NCBI GenBank assembly: GCA_032622095.1
Contig: CP136068.1
Span: 8,533,314-8,597,313 of the forward strand
From: Siphonodentalium dalli
Lineage: Eukaryota; Mollusca; Scaphopoda; Gadilida; Siphonodentaliidae
Reading direction: 5' to 3'
DNA: 64,000 bases
In this document: positions 1 through 12,048 of the stretch, one piece after another
How the letters are laid out: every line of letters begins with the position of its first letter
Position numbering within the stretch: the stretch's first letter is position 1
Position numbers and translations under genes: made by a program
Notes under the pieces: generated by a model
The model's database searches: none
What the model saw: the letters and a program-made list of their open reading frames with translations, nothing else
Told to the model about the DNA's origin: nothing

Positions 1-780
1 CCCATATAACTTACCCAGAAATTTGTTCACCGAAAAAGGATATCTCACTTCATGGCAAATATTTCGCGCAGTGTCTTTCAATTGTGTTGGTGGATTGAAT
101 TAAAGTGGATAAAAACGTACCCTGTTTCGTTGGATATTCGGGCATTCGAGCATGAAAACAGTTTGCGAACCCGCAGGCAAACGAAGTCCATGGTCGAATC
201 CCCGGCTATACAATACAACAGGCTGCGTTTATCTCCTAAATGATCTGTCAAAATGTGTTGTATATCTAGATGATTTTTATTTGACGTATTTGTTTTACCA
301 AAAGGCTGTCCATATATGTATCTATCTGACTGAAATATAGCGCTGAGATGGAGACTTCCACTACGAAGAGCTATATGGGATGTTCAGCTAAAATGGGCCT
401 GCTGTTGTGCGTCTATTATGCGACGTGATAGTGTTCTTTACAATGGACGCACCCCTTATGAGTTTGAGCGTTGGTAAATATGGGATGTAATATGAATAGC
501 AGATACCGAATGAGCCGCATCAGCCAAGCTGCTTGTTCCTGAGTAAAAGTATGACTAAGTTCCGTGGTATTAAATCTGTTTTCATCTTAAACAAGCACAA
601 CGCTTACATGATTATGGTATAGACGTGGCCTCCTGTTTGAGAAAATGATTGATCTATTAATTCCCAGTAGCTTGTGGTACATTAAAGGTACATACTGCGT
701 CTGGTTCAAACACAAACGCAAAAACTTTGGTGTGCAATACCTGCGAAATGCCTGCAAAATAATGCAATTTGCTAGCGCAT
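1..780. other. Intergenic or intronic DNA, nothing recognised
   Basis: Only short open frames in unbiased AT-rich sequence; no splice-flanked coding segment, RNA or repeat was recognised before the tandem array that follows. Confidence 0.5.
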
Positions 781-1120
781 GAACCAGTCATTGCTGTAGT
801 GAACCAGTCATTTCTGTAGTGAACCAGTCATTGCTGTAGTGAACCAGTCATTGCTGTAGTGAACCAGTCATTGCTGTAGTGAACCAGTCATTACTGTAGT
901 GAACCAGTCATTGATGTAGTGAACCAGCCATTGCTGTAGTGAACCAGTCATTGCTGTAGTGAACCAGTCATTGCTGTAGTGAACCAGTCATTGCTGTAGT
1001 GAACCAGTCATTGCTGTAGTGAACCAGTCATTGTTGTAGTGAACCAGTCATTGATGTAGTGAACCAGTCATTGCTGTAGTGAACCAGTCATTGATGTAGT
1101 GAACCAGTCATTGCTGTAGT
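781..1120. repeat. 20-bp tandem repeat, 17 contiguous units
   Basis: Seventeen head-to-tail units of GAACCAGTCATTGCTGTAGT fill exactly 340 bp with no spacers. Variation is almost confined to one position (C, A or T in TTGxTG), with one unit carrying TTT and one GCC. Every unit carries an in-frame TAG in one frame, so it is not a coding repeat. It is a homogenised minisatellite. Confidence 0.97.
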
Positions 1121-1341
1121 GAACAAACTTTTGTTTTTTGGAAAAGATTGCAATAATTACATTAAAGATACAATGTCTGATTCGAGGTCCGCGTATCATT
1201 CACTCACAACAACCACAACAACAACAACAACGGAATTTCGTCAAAAGCCGACCTAGTTATCCAAGTTCTTTATTTCAAGTAGCAGTGTAGTGGCCGAATT
1301 GGACACATTCGGTTACTCTGATTCGACACACTGCTATGTAG

Positions 1342-1614
1342 GTTCTCGATCATGCAGTCATTCGCTGTATCCGGGCCTGGACCGGTGGTATTGATGGCGG
1401 TGTCTCAACCATCACAACGAACTCGGCGACAGGGACGACCGGTGTGACATCCGCCTCGCCTTTGTATCCACTGGTGGCTCACGCATCGGTTTGGTCATCC
1501 CCGGACAGGTGGACTCCGGCCGGTCCCATCGAGCAACGACCGGTAGAGTGTTCTGCTCTCGATACTACCACAATACCGAGTGTAAATTGCTCAGCACGAG
1601 GCAGACTCGACTGA
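1342..1614 (+). other. Possible mucin-like exon or pseudo-exon
   Basis: A GC-richer island holds a 90-codon stop-free frame with no early start codon. It is preceded by a possible acceptor (CTATGTAG) and ends at TGA. The translation is rich in Thr, Ser, Gly and Ala near the start (for example STITTNSATGTTG) and resembles the Ser/Thr-rich exon seen at 17.1 kb in composition only. No donor and no flanking coding exon was found. It may be an exon fragment, a pseudo-exon or chance. Confidence 0.2.
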
Positions 1615-1792
1615 GGATTAAGCTATCTGTGTCCAGCCGAGCCCGACAAAAACATCACAGCCACTCAAAGTAATAAGCGTCGGGATCACTCGATGCCACG
1701 TCCTTCATCTGGCTACTGAAGCCGTCTTGGGGTACTGACGTACAGTACATCCGTTATATCTTTAACTGGCGCGGGCGGCAGTGATATATATA

Positions 1793-1915
1793 ATACACAC
1801 GTAGTGTTTCTGAATACCAAATTTACACCGCGAGTGGGATTGATGATTTACTAGTGTGGTAAATCATAAATCCGACAAGTGGTGTAAATTTGGTATTCAG
1901 ATATACAACGTGTGT
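1793..1915. mobile_element. Hairpin MITE with long terminal inverted repeats
   Basis: Two arms of about 55 bp (around 1793-1850 and 1858-1915) are inverted copies with a few mismatches, sharing CTGAATACCAAATTTACACC and its complement, with ACACACGT / ACGTGTGT at the ends. The spacer is only a few bases, so the element would fold into a near-complete hairpin. It has no coding capacity. The superfamily is not assignable because a target duplication is not clear. Confidence 0.75.
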
Positions 1916-3208
1916 ATTTTGTTTTACCATGAATGGAACGGGAGAAAAAACTGCTATGAAATCGAAATAAATCCACTTAAATTAACACGATTCTGTCGCA
2001 ACATTCTCAATAATCCCCGCTGTGATCCCTAACACTTGGCCGTACATCCACGTACACTATCTCAGCTGATCAGGCGTATTAATACATTGAATTAGGTCAA
2101 CACTAAATTGTACGAATATGACATCAGTGATCACAATAAAATGTAATGAAACAGCCATAAATAACCAACATAAATGTATTTTGGAATACGAATGTAATTA
2201 ATATAAATATAACACATTGCGGGATCTTTTTTTTCTCCGCCGGACAGGAAGCCACGTATGTCATTTTGAAATCCACCGTTTATTGTTCGTGTTTGTTACG
2301 TCTGTTACTGGAAATACGTGTTCAATTTGTTGTTCTGGAGGTGATTAAATGTTCGTTTTTTTCGGATTACTGAGCATAATATTCAATTGAATCGAATGTA
2401 TCAAATTGTGTTCATCGCGAGGCGCTACGTTTTAAAAATAGAGTCATTTTGAGCGAGGTCACAGAAGGTTAATGAAAGGTTAACTCGGATGTAGCTCTAC
2501 TATGGGTATAAACATTAAAACATTGAAATGCCATTCAAACGTGTTACCCACAGTAGAAACGTGTTACCCACGGTCGGACTCCTGTTTGCACACAGTAGGG
2601 TGTACAGCACAAATATAGTATTTAGCATGTTTGTACACAGTACAATAGGGAGTCAAGGTATAAAACACATTATACATAGCTCACATCATTATGGTAAGTC
2701 GCGAGATGGTTCATTCGAGTTATTCTCAGTCCATACTGACACTAAAATGGCTCTAATTTATGTTCATTATGCCTAAAAAACGAGGCGATTTTAAGCCCAC
2801 TATAATCCTTACACATGTATTGGAAAGGCTGCTAACTTGTGGCTAAACAAAGTGAATATTGCTTTGTATGACCATCGAAACAGTCTACATAATTATTTGC
2901 AAATCATATCGGTCATTTTCGTTTAAGTTGAAGACCGTTGAACAGTGCAACACAAACAGTTACATCAATTTGATTTCGAACCATTTGACAAAAGCGCAAA
3001 AATAACAGAACACATAACACACATGCATGTTGAAGCCACAATCTCATTATAAAAGCATACAGGCGGAACACACACTCGTTTAATCACGAACACGAGGAAT
3101 TATGATATGTTCTATATCACTGAATAGTGTTACATGTGTATATGGGATATAGAAAACGAAAACCTTCAATAATAATGATAATGTCTGCTGCTGCATGAAA
3201 TGTTTGTC
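1916..3208. other. AT-rich DNA, nothing recognised
   Basis: No convincing exon. The 82-codon frame near 2528-2776 lacks recognisable motifs and covers a short duplication of the phrase CGTGTTACCCAC. Otherwise unremarkable. Confidence 0.4.
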
Positions 3209-3329
3209 ATTCGGTCCGTTGCTGTATACAGGTTTGTTATTCGGTCCGTTGCTGTATACAGGTTTTGTTATTCGGTCCGCTTGCTGTATACATGTTTGTT
3301 ATTCGGTCCGCTTGCTGTATACAGGTTGG
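3209..3329. repeat. About 31-33-bp tandem repeat, four units
   Basis: Four adjacent copies of a unit built on TTCGGTCCGTTGCTGTATAC with 1-2 bp indels between copies. It lies in the first intron of the minus-strand PAN gene, about 80 bp past its donor site. Overlapping open frames on both strands here are by-products of the repeat. Confidence 0.93.
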
Positions 3330-3407
3330 TCCCGTTTCTCTCGTTATTCGTGTTGTTTTTGACGAGTATTTGTTTCGTAATAGAAAAGCGTGCTTACTGA
3401 CACTTAC

Positions 3408-3657
3408 CCATGTCGAAGTCTCCGTTATCGTCTGCCAGAAGATAGCAGGCTGTCTGATTGAAGGTGAAGGACACGCATCCCGTGGTACTAACACAGTCTA
3501 AGGTGCATGCGATCTTTGACCTTGGCCTTGTCGAAACAATGGCGTTGGTTACCTTCCCAACTCCATATTTCTTGAATTTCGTCTCGACAATATCGCTGGA
3601 TCCAGATGCCGATTCAGGGGAAAACCACCACAACAATATAAATCCCCAAATATGCAT
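3408..3657 (-). CDS. Signal peptide + PAN/Apple domain, first exon (gene leaves the window)
   Basis: First coding exon of a secreted PAN-domain protein. From the ATG at 3657 it encodes a hydrophobic leader (MHIWGFILLWWFSPESASG) followed by a PAN-type cysteine pattern: C-x3-C, then TGC, then a Phe-rich strand and ACYLL, ending in a GDFDMG motif. The exon ends in phase 1 at a consensus donor (G|GTAAGT). It is a clear paralogue of the exon at 51190-51442: same leader, same spacing, same donor and same phase, and the upstream ~150 bp is also related. No CTLD exon is found to the left within the window, so the rest of the gene must lie beyond base 1. An upstream in-frame ATG (MHAHD) exists at 3672; 3657 is chosen because it matches the paralogue. 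A weak TATA-like TATATTT complement lies near 3687-3693. Family: PAN/Apple modules bind proteins or glycans extracellularly; the ligand is unknown. Confidence 0.8.
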
Positions 3658-3884
3658 GTCGTGAGCGTGCATATCAGATAGACCTGTATATTTCAACAGT
3701 GGACTAACTATTACCGTGCCAAAGCCTATGCGCACGAACATCAATCTGACCGACTCGCTCTCCTATAGCACACACGAATGAGAGCCTATCACGTGCGGAT
3801 CGCGGATCAGGTCAATACCCATTTATTTATACAGTTCAGTAATAGGTTGCTGGTCGTTGGCATGGTGTCTCCTAGTATTTATGC

Positions 3885-3990
3885 CGTCTGTGTGAATCGT
3901 TGGCCTATCGTGTCGTCATTGGTTGAATTCGTCTGCCCCTCGTCTGTGTGATTCGTTGGCCTCTCGTGGCGTCATGGGTTGGGTCGTTGA
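3885..3990. repeat. 57-bp direct duplication
   Basis: Two adjacent diverged copies starting GTCTGTGTGAATCGTTGGCC and GTCTGTGTGATTCGTTGGCC with a 57-bp offset. They lie at the left edge of a GC-richer block. Confidence 0.75.
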
Positions 3991-5120
3991 ACTCTAGTCT
4001 AGTTGAGTATGTCGGCCTGTCGTCTGCTGTCGCTGGGTGTGCCTTGTCGTTGATACATGGGATATACGTTGTTCAGAAGTACAAGCATTTAGCTTATCTA
4101 TTATTCTCGGCCATCTTGCTTTCCAGACTCTTTTCTTCTCGAAGTATATCTGCTTTGCTCGTTATGGGAACGTGTGTTGACTGCCAAGCAGGTACGAAAT
4201 CGCACAAGAAAGTACTATCTTCTCGATTCCATCTACATATTGTCTCGAGACTACAGTCTGTCTGTACGAATTTACTGACCAGCCTCGGGCGACCTTCTTG
4301 TGTGATCGGCCGCGCGCTGTGTCAAACGATTCCATCTGTAGATTAACCAGTCTGTCGTACTTAGCTTTTAAGCGACCCCAGCTACTGTCGGTATGAGTGG
4401 CGATTTGTATGTGTACCTCGATTGGCTTCTAAGTATTGACGATTCTGTATGACGTTGTATTTCCCCAGCATATTGGCACACTGCTCCCTTACTTTTTCGA
4501 TTTATAACTATAGTCGGTTGGGGATGTCGAAGGGTGAGCCAAGTCGTGATCTAATGGTGAGAGGTTGTCCGGCCAGCAGGCTAAATGCCTTCTCAGTCTT
4601 CTTCAACGTCCCACTGGGTCCGATTGGAACAGCCGATGGGCCGCCCATGGTCGTCGACGAAACCCTCATGCACCATATTTTCATCGTCCCACCGTTCCAC
4701 CCGTGGTTCGTATCGTCACCGAGTGAGTCTTCCTCGTCTTCGTTTCGGCAATGAAACCCTCGCGACCTTATTTTGTTGGTGCCGATCACAAATCCGGAAG
4801 AAGGCCATCAGGGAGAGTGATGCTGGAGGTTCGGCGGCCTCGACATCAGCGGGGTTGTGCGGCCCGTTAGCGTTTTCTGGTCTTGCCTCTGCATTAACCC
4901 CGACGAGTGTGTGCTGGGGTGACTGTAGTGCATAGACAGGATATGACATTAAAGTTTGATGTATATGTAGTGTGCATAGACGCACACGATAGGGTGGGTT
5001 GACACGGAGTGCTAGCATCGTAGTGCCATGCTGAGGTGTACTTCGCTCCACATAACAGAACGCGAACTGATATTAACATGTGAATATAGGTATCACGAGA
5101 CGGTAATTGTGTACCTGGCA
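3991..5120. other. GC-richer block with overlapping open frames, unassigned
   Basis: Base composition rises against the surroundings and several frames of about 70-130 codons overlap on both strands. None has a recognisable domain, consistent codon preference or flanking splice sites that link it to a neighbour. It could be a decayed transposon or retrogene. I cannot choose a strand. Confidence 0.25.
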
Positions 5121-5914
5121 TGTAATTAATTGCAATATGTGATCAATGAAATGCAGTTTTTCCATATTGGGAAACGATAATCGCATAATTGTCTTATGAA
5201 ACCCATTTGCGTGCGAGTTACTATACATGTCCTTGTGTTGCACCCAATCTATATGATAGTACGATATATACGTGACTATATGTAATCGATCCTAAGCCAA
5301 TTCCAACATTTGATATGTAAATATGATAAATACAGAACTACATATATAAGTGATACTAATCCCTAGCCAACAATTGATATGGGAAATATGATAAATACAT
5401 AAATATATATAGAAGTGATACTAATCCCAATCCGCCATGGGTGTGGTTTAGCCTTTGAAAGTTACACGCCCAATCGATTTTATTCCAGATTACTTTAGGG
5501 TCACCGACAATTCCTACAACCAGAGTGCACCTATATATTGCATCCCACAATACCACGGCACCCAAGGATCACACCACCGACCTTCTTGTATGTGGGTGTG
5601 TCATGGGTCACTCCACACATCTTGCAGTCTTGATAACTGCCCAACGCATGAACAACGGCGTCCTTTTGGGTCTCTTTCTCTGAATAATGCATATAATGAT
5701 CGGTTCGATTCGATCTTACAGTAAGCCTAAACTCATTACACATTAACAAATACAAACCATGAGAACTTTCATGATTTCAAATATCATTACTTTGCTCATC
5801 GGGCGATGACGATGTAGCGTTTGTGTTTATCGAGTACATCCGAACTCGCCGTCCCTTGACAGCAAATGAACACATAAGGCGAAATGTTTGTTAGGATGAC
5901 TGGTTATAATAAGA
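5121..5914. other. AT-rich DNA with a small local repeat
   Basis: Two diverged copies of a phrase around ATATGATAAATACA with GTGATACTAATCCC occur near 5320-5430. No gene was recognised. Confidence 0.4.
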
Positions 5915-6915
5915 CTATTTCTCAAACTTAGACGCTGACGTTGATGGTCCTGCCGTACCCGGAGCAGATGTCTCTGGTGTGGCACGATCAGTTGTCGCTG
6001 CAGATGCCTCTGCGGTTGTTGCGTTAAGAACCTGTAAACATGTAGATAATTTATTTGCGCAATAACGACAACAATTCCTATTACATCGTCATTACAATTT
6101 ATATGAACAGATATCAGCGAAATTCTTAGAATTTACTTGACAAATAAGCAGGATGGACAATAGTTACAACCCGTGTGAAGAAATACGTGGGAAAATATAA
6201 ATAACTGTACGTGTTCATCCCTGAGCAATTTTGCCATATCGATTCGTGCAACAAGTGAAACAAGTACTTCCCTTTGGTGTACATTCCTGTAATATAAAAG
6301 GCGTTTAATTTCACTCTGATTGTCAAAACCTTTGAGAGGTAAAGTTTATTAACCCTTTACCCAACAAACCGGCCAAAACCGGCCAAATAAAGCTTCAACA
6401 GCCTAAAATATCTTCGGTCTGTCTCAATAGAACCATACAAATATGGATATCATTGGAACCGGCTCCTTGATCACATTGTGATAGTTACAGTTAGCCCTGT
6501 GCCAATGCATTCTCTTATATATGCGAGTCGACCATAGGTCGCCTCGCATATATAAGAGAATGCATTGGCCTAAAAAAATCTTTTTTTAACACTTTTTACC
6601 ATTTTTTCTTACATTCTTTAACAATTTTATAATTTTTAATGTGTTAAGCCAATGCATTCTCTTATATATGCGAGGCGACCTATGGTCGACTCGCATATAT
6701 AAGAGAATGCATTGGCACAGGGCCCTTATGTTGGGTAAAGGGTTAATTATCAATATAAGCATCGATATCCGCCATACTCCTAGCAATACAACTGTGCATT
6801 ATACTAACCTTGATCTACCGCCCATTCAGTTATGCCCCAGTTGAAGCTCCTTCCCGACGGCAAACACAAGGATAAAAACACCTCGCTGCTGGTCATGACA
6901 GCAAGTTCGACGGGC
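5915..6915 (-). other. Candidate three-exon 3' end of an unidentified gene
   Basis: Three splice-flanked open segments can be chained in phase: 6915-6809 (acceptor TTGTAG, donor GTTAGT), 6286-6211 (acceptor ATTACAG, donor GTACAG) and a terminal segment 6031-5915 (acceptor TTTACAG, stop TAG). The terminal piece is most protein-like in the frame giving a Thr/Ser/Ala-rich tail (NATTAEASAATT). That frame does not match the phase left by the middle piece, while another open frame does. No domain is recognised. A piggyBac-like MITE lies in the interval between the first two segments. Short open segments with splice-like ends occur by chance in AT-rich DNA, so this is a weak model. Confidence 0.18.
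6349..6746 (+). mobile_element. piggyBac-like MITE, copy 1 (full length, 398 bp)
   Basis: Flanked by TTAA on both sides with terminal inverted repeats CCCTTTACCCAACA / TGTTGGGTAAAGGG, the signature of TTAA-targeting piggyBac-type elements. Inside are two near-perfect ~68-bp hairpins built on CCAATGCATTCTCTTATATA. They have oppositely oriented centres and are separated by an A/T-rich linker. The left subterminal region (GGCCAAAACCGGCC and about 110 bp after it) occurs on one side only, which gives the element an orientation. It has no coding capacity. Near-identical to the copy at 61218-61616. Confidence 0.93.
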
Positions 6916-6949
6916 CTACAAGAACAATGATATAATTATATCGCAATAT

Positions 6950-8887
6950 TAACCGGTGAGGGCTCTTTGGCAAAATTCACTTTAAAAGTCCATTGAAGTT
7001 CAAGTAGATTTAACACACAAAAAAAAAATATATATTCTTATTTGAGGTAGTAGCAAATTTTGTCACATGTGTAGGTATTAAGTTGTGTGGAAATTGTCAG
7101 CTAGTAGTGTGTCAGGGTGTAAAACCAGCAAGCAAGCAACAGTCGTGATATGGAGAGAAATTTGATCAAAAAGTAATTGATCACCTCTTATGTGGACTCA
7201 TCCCGTAATGCTGCGTTAACCTCAACAGGGCAGTAAAATGCGGCTTATTTCCATGCAGTCACGGTTCGCGACACCTAGTTGATTTTCACAGACAATATAC
7301 AGTGTGTTATACAAGCACTACGTAGGCCTGGCGTTATCTATCGCTCGGCGTACTCATTCCATTTGTCCACGTGCCCAAGTCTAAGCCAATCCGGGTGTTT
7401 AGCCCTGGTCCATGAATGAGGTAGATACTACATTTGGGTCATAGTATTCCAAGTACATGTTTATAGGACATGAAAACGCTCCAGATAACATGTGTATATA
7501 GGGGTTAACTATACCACACCGTGAACTTTGCGCAACTTTGAAGTTGCCGACATTGTTTCGGCCGTCAATTTATAAATTCAATCCATCGCCTGATTAATGC
7601 AGGCATGAACATGCAACGCAGTAATTCATTTAATACATGTGCATGTATCTTTTGAACTTTTAATGAGAGTATTGTGGACTTATTATGTTTTCAACTTTCG
7701 GTGAGAAGACCACTAATAGACCACGGTATGATAACCGCGCGGTACCGTAGCCTCACTATGTGCATAGTGACCGTCTTGATAATGCTGCGGATACCATACA
7801 CGTATACCGGTACTACCGATGTCATTACTTGGTATCACCCTGTTTTTCTGGTCGATTACTATGGGGATATTGGTACAGTTGATTGTTTCGAAATTCACTT
7901 TGAATTATTTTTTTGGGATACTGTATGTGGTAATTGCAACTCGTTTGTAATATCATAAATGACTTAGCTTCTGTCGCTTGTCTGTGTTTGCTGCAAAGCA
8001 GGGGACGGAAACATTATACTTATGATCTTTCTATCTACGATATCCGCACATAGCTCATTGCTATGGATTATGGATGTTTTTGCCAGGATTTGAGGATATG
8101 TGTATGGTTGTTTGTTTCATTTGAACTGATGTCGGAGCAGGGTTTTGTGGAAAGGGGTATTTAATTTATATGTGTTAGGTAATTGTTAGTATGTTACTCT
8201 GGCAGGCAATACATATGGTATATATGTAATAGAGAACTGGTGGTTGAGTTGGGGAGTTGATCCATACGTGGGGAGTTGGTAGACTACTACATTGAGTAGA
8301 TCATACACTAAATAATTTGCAGTCCTTACTTATGAATAGATTTTTTTGTCAGTTATACAGATAACTTGCACATCCACCATCCAGGGCCACATCCAAGCAA
8401 GATGTCGCACTCACATGTAGCTCAATTATACATGAAGTTTATGCAAACAATGCTTGATATTCATTTTTACTCATCACCTTGTCATGAGCGTGCACACTCC
8501 GACAACCGGTACCGACGACACAAAACTCTCCACAAGTATTAGCCACGATATATGTGTAGGTACTGGTTAGTGGTTGCAAGACCTATCTTGTGAAATGAGT
8601 TGAATGACGAATTTACGAAATTAATAAAGTTCAGCAACAAAATGCGAATATTGTTTTGTGTTGGTCTGCAATATTTCGCTTGTCAGTGTGGACTTGGACA
8701 AGTTGGAGTTCGAAAATCTGCACAGATTGTTCACCTCAGTTGTTTTCACAATATGCTGTTTTCATAATCCGATAAGTTAGTTCAGTCTACAGATAACGAT
8801 ATCGATGTCTTGTTTCAGTGTGAATAAATGAATTATGTGGCCTGACTTGTTTTGATTTGTGCGTACTAACACACATAATAATCACTG
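6950..8887. other. AT-rich DNA, nothing recognised
   Basis: No exon, RNA or strong repeat found. The 94-codon frame at 7674-7958 has no recognisable motif. Confidence 0.4.
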
Positions 8888-8957
8888 GCCCCAAACATAA
8901 ATTGACCCCATCCCCAATAGTATTATTGGGGTGGGGTCAATTTTTGTTCTGGGGACC
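8888..8957. repeat. Short near-perfect hairpin
   Basis: Arms of about 21 bp (AAATTGACCCCATCCCCAAT and its complement, one mismatch) around a 3-bp loop, extended outward by GGCCCC / GGGGACC. The loop is too small for a typical transposon. It may be a very short MITE. Confidence 0.8.
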
Positions 8958-9911
8958 TGTGAAACTAATGTCTTTCGCTCGTTTTGGATATAAATATATG
9001 ATTTGCCAACAATTCATTACCATTATCAATACTAGTGAGTAAAATTATTTTGCTTCGTACGATAAATTAAACTAATGGCCTTAAATGGTTAATACGCTTG
9101 GAAATATATACATGTTGACTCCCAGTACATCGATATCATTATCACGCAATAATTATCTAACAGTATTTATCAATGTACTTAAAGGGAATTAAAAATATCA
9201 ATCGAAACTTATAGTTTATACTTTCAGTTTCAGTTTTTCCGCTTCGAACTCCATCAATATAGTAGGTGAACATATGTATTGAAAATGGAAATATGTTTTC
9301 CATGTCTATGAGGATGGCTATAATTGGATTTGTGGGCAAATATTGTTTTAAGTTTTATAAAATATGTAATCAAAACTTGCTCATACAATTTCGCATTTTG
9401 TTAAAACGTTAGTTAAGTTTAATTTATGATCGTAATGTTTTAACATAAGTATGTGGCTTGTGTATCATGATATGCCTATATATAATATAAATATGATCGA
9501 AATTAGTGATGTGATATTATTATTTTTTAGTTCACGTCACGAATTTCGATAACTTAATTTCCACTCGCGGACGGGCGTAGACTGTAGTTTCGTTTTTAAT
9601 ATTACTGTGTCCTATGTTCTCAATAGAAGGTAAAATACCTCTACGAATATACTTAAAATGTAATTCAATGTTCATAATTATTATATTTTCATCAACGTTT
9701 TACGTCAAAATAAAAATAATTTCCCCACTCCCGGAAAAAGGAACGTGTTATCCTACTCCCAGCACTGCGTCAATTTGTACGTCATTCGGTATCCTTGCGC
9801 GTTATTTTAACAGAAATGACTGGTGATTGTATAACTTTAAGAAAGTATTGGGTAAAATCGTGTGTGTCATTGTGGTCTGGGTAGTAACAAGCTGGTATAG
9901 AAAATATAATA
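8958..9911. other. AT-rich DNA, nothing recognised
   Basis: Only short frames without motifs. Confidence 0.4.
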
Positions 9912-10068
9912 AACACAATAGTCAACTGTTCTGATTGGCATACAGGTTTTCTCCTCTCGTGAGATGCGAGGATTATTTTCACTCGGCTGGCGACTCGTAA
10001 AAATAATCATCTGCATCTCACTCGAGGAGAAAAACCGTACGCTACTCAGAACAGTTAACTATTGTGTA
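9912..10068. mobile_element. Hairpin MITE
   Basis: Two arms of about 60 bp (AACACAATAGTCAACTGTTC... and its complement, with small mismatches) share the core GAGATGCGAGGATTATTTT, separated by about 25 bp. The structure is that of a non-coding foldback MITE. Open frames over it are mirror effects. Confidence 0.8.
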
Positions 10069-11211
10069 TTTCTCCTTATGTGCAATATCGGTAATCAATT
10101 GGCACAGTAACAACTATCAAGAATTTCCGTCCGATTACGATATTAATGCTTTATACACCGATATAGTGTGCGACAAAAGTCCTCGCATAAATTCAAAACA
10201 GCAACGTCGTATTAGAATGATTATTGGCATGAATGTTATGAGATGAAAACGGCTGTAATTAATCCTCCATAAGAACTGATTATCTAGATCTAGGAATGAA
10301 TTTGATGAGATGAGAACAGCTGTAATTCTAATCCTTTTAAGTTTTATCATTTGTGTTTCTGCTAGATTATGTGCAGTTTGACCGACCGGAAGTCACGTAT
10401 GCATTTCGCAAAAAACGTACGCGCCACCAGAATTTGGCTCATCGCTATAGAAAATATATAGAAACAAATTATATGGCGTCATCGTTCACCTGCATCTGCG
10501 GCGCTGGTTGTTGCAATTCTATTCTGTATTTATGCGCAGTTATTTGTATTGTGGTAGAAGTATTTCAATAATGTGAATGGCTCCCAACGACAATGCATGT
10601 ATACCCTGGAATGTTTCAAATACATTTAAATGTATCTTTGTTGTGGCGGTTAATCGCAGCAAGATTGGCAAACAACACTCGGATAACCTATGTATGTCCG
10701 TTTGTGAAGTAAAATGCCAATACTCCGTATAAAACAAACCCACGTATTTCACATAATCACAAAGGCCTCGTTTGCATTGCCATGGAAGTGTATACCGCCA
10801 AGACTGTTGTTTTAATGACTATTTGTTCCTGTCTACACTCGACAAAGGGGCCTGGCTGTACAATGGCACGGCTAATGTTTGAATGCGTATATGTCACAAT
10901 ATTCACTCTGCAAAGAAAGTTTAGTTAGTTTGTTTTAGTTCATCGATATGAACTTCCTCTTTATTGTATTCACATCTCGGATTTTGCATTATAGCATTTT
11001 ATTTTATAAGGCGGTAATCCATCCCGTGTGGTGTGGTTAAATTGACTAGTTGTTTCTGTCGTCACGGAAAGTGGGAAATTATAGATGTCCAAATGTTTTG
11101 TTTGCTTGCATAGAAAACTTATGATTGTGGAGTGATGCAGTCATTTATTATATGCTTCCCCATTAAATAGTGGGAAATTGCCGTGGCGTAGAGCGTTATA
11201 TCCATCGCCTG
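10069..11211. other. AT-rich DNA, nothing recognised
   Basis: A local diverged repeat of ATGAGATGAAAACGGCTGTA / ATGAGATGAGAACAGCTGTA occurs at about 10238 and 10306. No gene was recognised. Confidence 0.4.
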
Positions 11212-11275
11212 GACCGACTCGATGGATAACACTGACCGACTCGATGGATAACACTGACCGACTCGATGGATAACA
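11212..11275. repeat. 22-bp tandem repeat, three units
   Basis: Three essentially identical units of GACCGACTCGATGGATAACA followed by CT. Confidence 0.95.
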
Positions 11276-11670
11276 TAATGGTATTACTTTTTCGGAGATT
11301 ACTTCCGGTTTATAGCGGCGAATCACATTAAGTTTCAAAGCGTATCAATAACAGCCGGACTATTGTTTTAATTATTGATTTTCACGGTTCATAAACTGTT
11401 ATTTAATTGTTATAATGTTAACTCATTTGTTTTAATATATTCTTATCACTAAATTATGTATACATTAATTTTCTCGCATCATTTCAGAATAAAACAATGG
11501 GGACTATTTCTTATGGCGGCTATGCTCGATATTTGTCATTCGGTGGTGAGCAAATCAATTGATGGAATGTAAACAAAATGCAAATGTCGAAGCTTTCTAA
11601 CAATTTGAAGTGAACTGTAGGACAAAATTAGCAGTTTTGGTGCGGTTTATAGCGCATATAATAAAAAGAA

Positions 11671-11827
11671 AACCTACGGGTTTTGGTTGAATACCCGGAT
11701 TATCTCATTCGTGGGTGCAAGGAAGTACATAATTTCCACTCGCGGCTTGCAGCCGCTCGTGGAAATTCTGTACTTCCTTGCACCCACTCATGAGATAATT
11801 CGGGTATTCAACCAAAACTCGTAGGTA
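11671..11827. mobile_element. Hairpin MITE
   Basis: Arms of about 70 bp pair almost perfectly (AACCTACGGGTTTTGGTTGA ... with its complement ending CTCGTAGGT), carrying an inner GGGTGCAAGGAAGTAC / GTACTTCCTTGCACCC pair and a short centre. It lies about 220 bp upstream of the plus-strand PAN-like exon. No coding capacity. Confidence 0.85.
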
Positions 11828-12048
11828 TTCTCTATATATTGTAGACTGGTGTTCTTGTGAAACTAGACATATAGCTGCGTATCTGGTGGATTCAATGCCA
11901 CAGATTCCATCTAACGAAACAAAGAAAATCGTTAAATCTAGGGTATAGTCCCAATGTATACAGGAAGTTGAATTTCCAGTACATCACCATTTGCTCACCA
12001 ACGTTGACACAGCAACATGTACATTTATCTGTATTTTTCTGTATAACA

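Noticed and set aside
781-1120. CRISPR-like array
   Set aside because: Units of 20 bp are contiguous with no spacers and the genome is eukaryotic; it is a minisatellite.
3200-3501. Overlapping ORFs on both strands
   Set aside because: They are produced by the ~32-bp tandem repeat and by read-through of the PAN exon into its intron.
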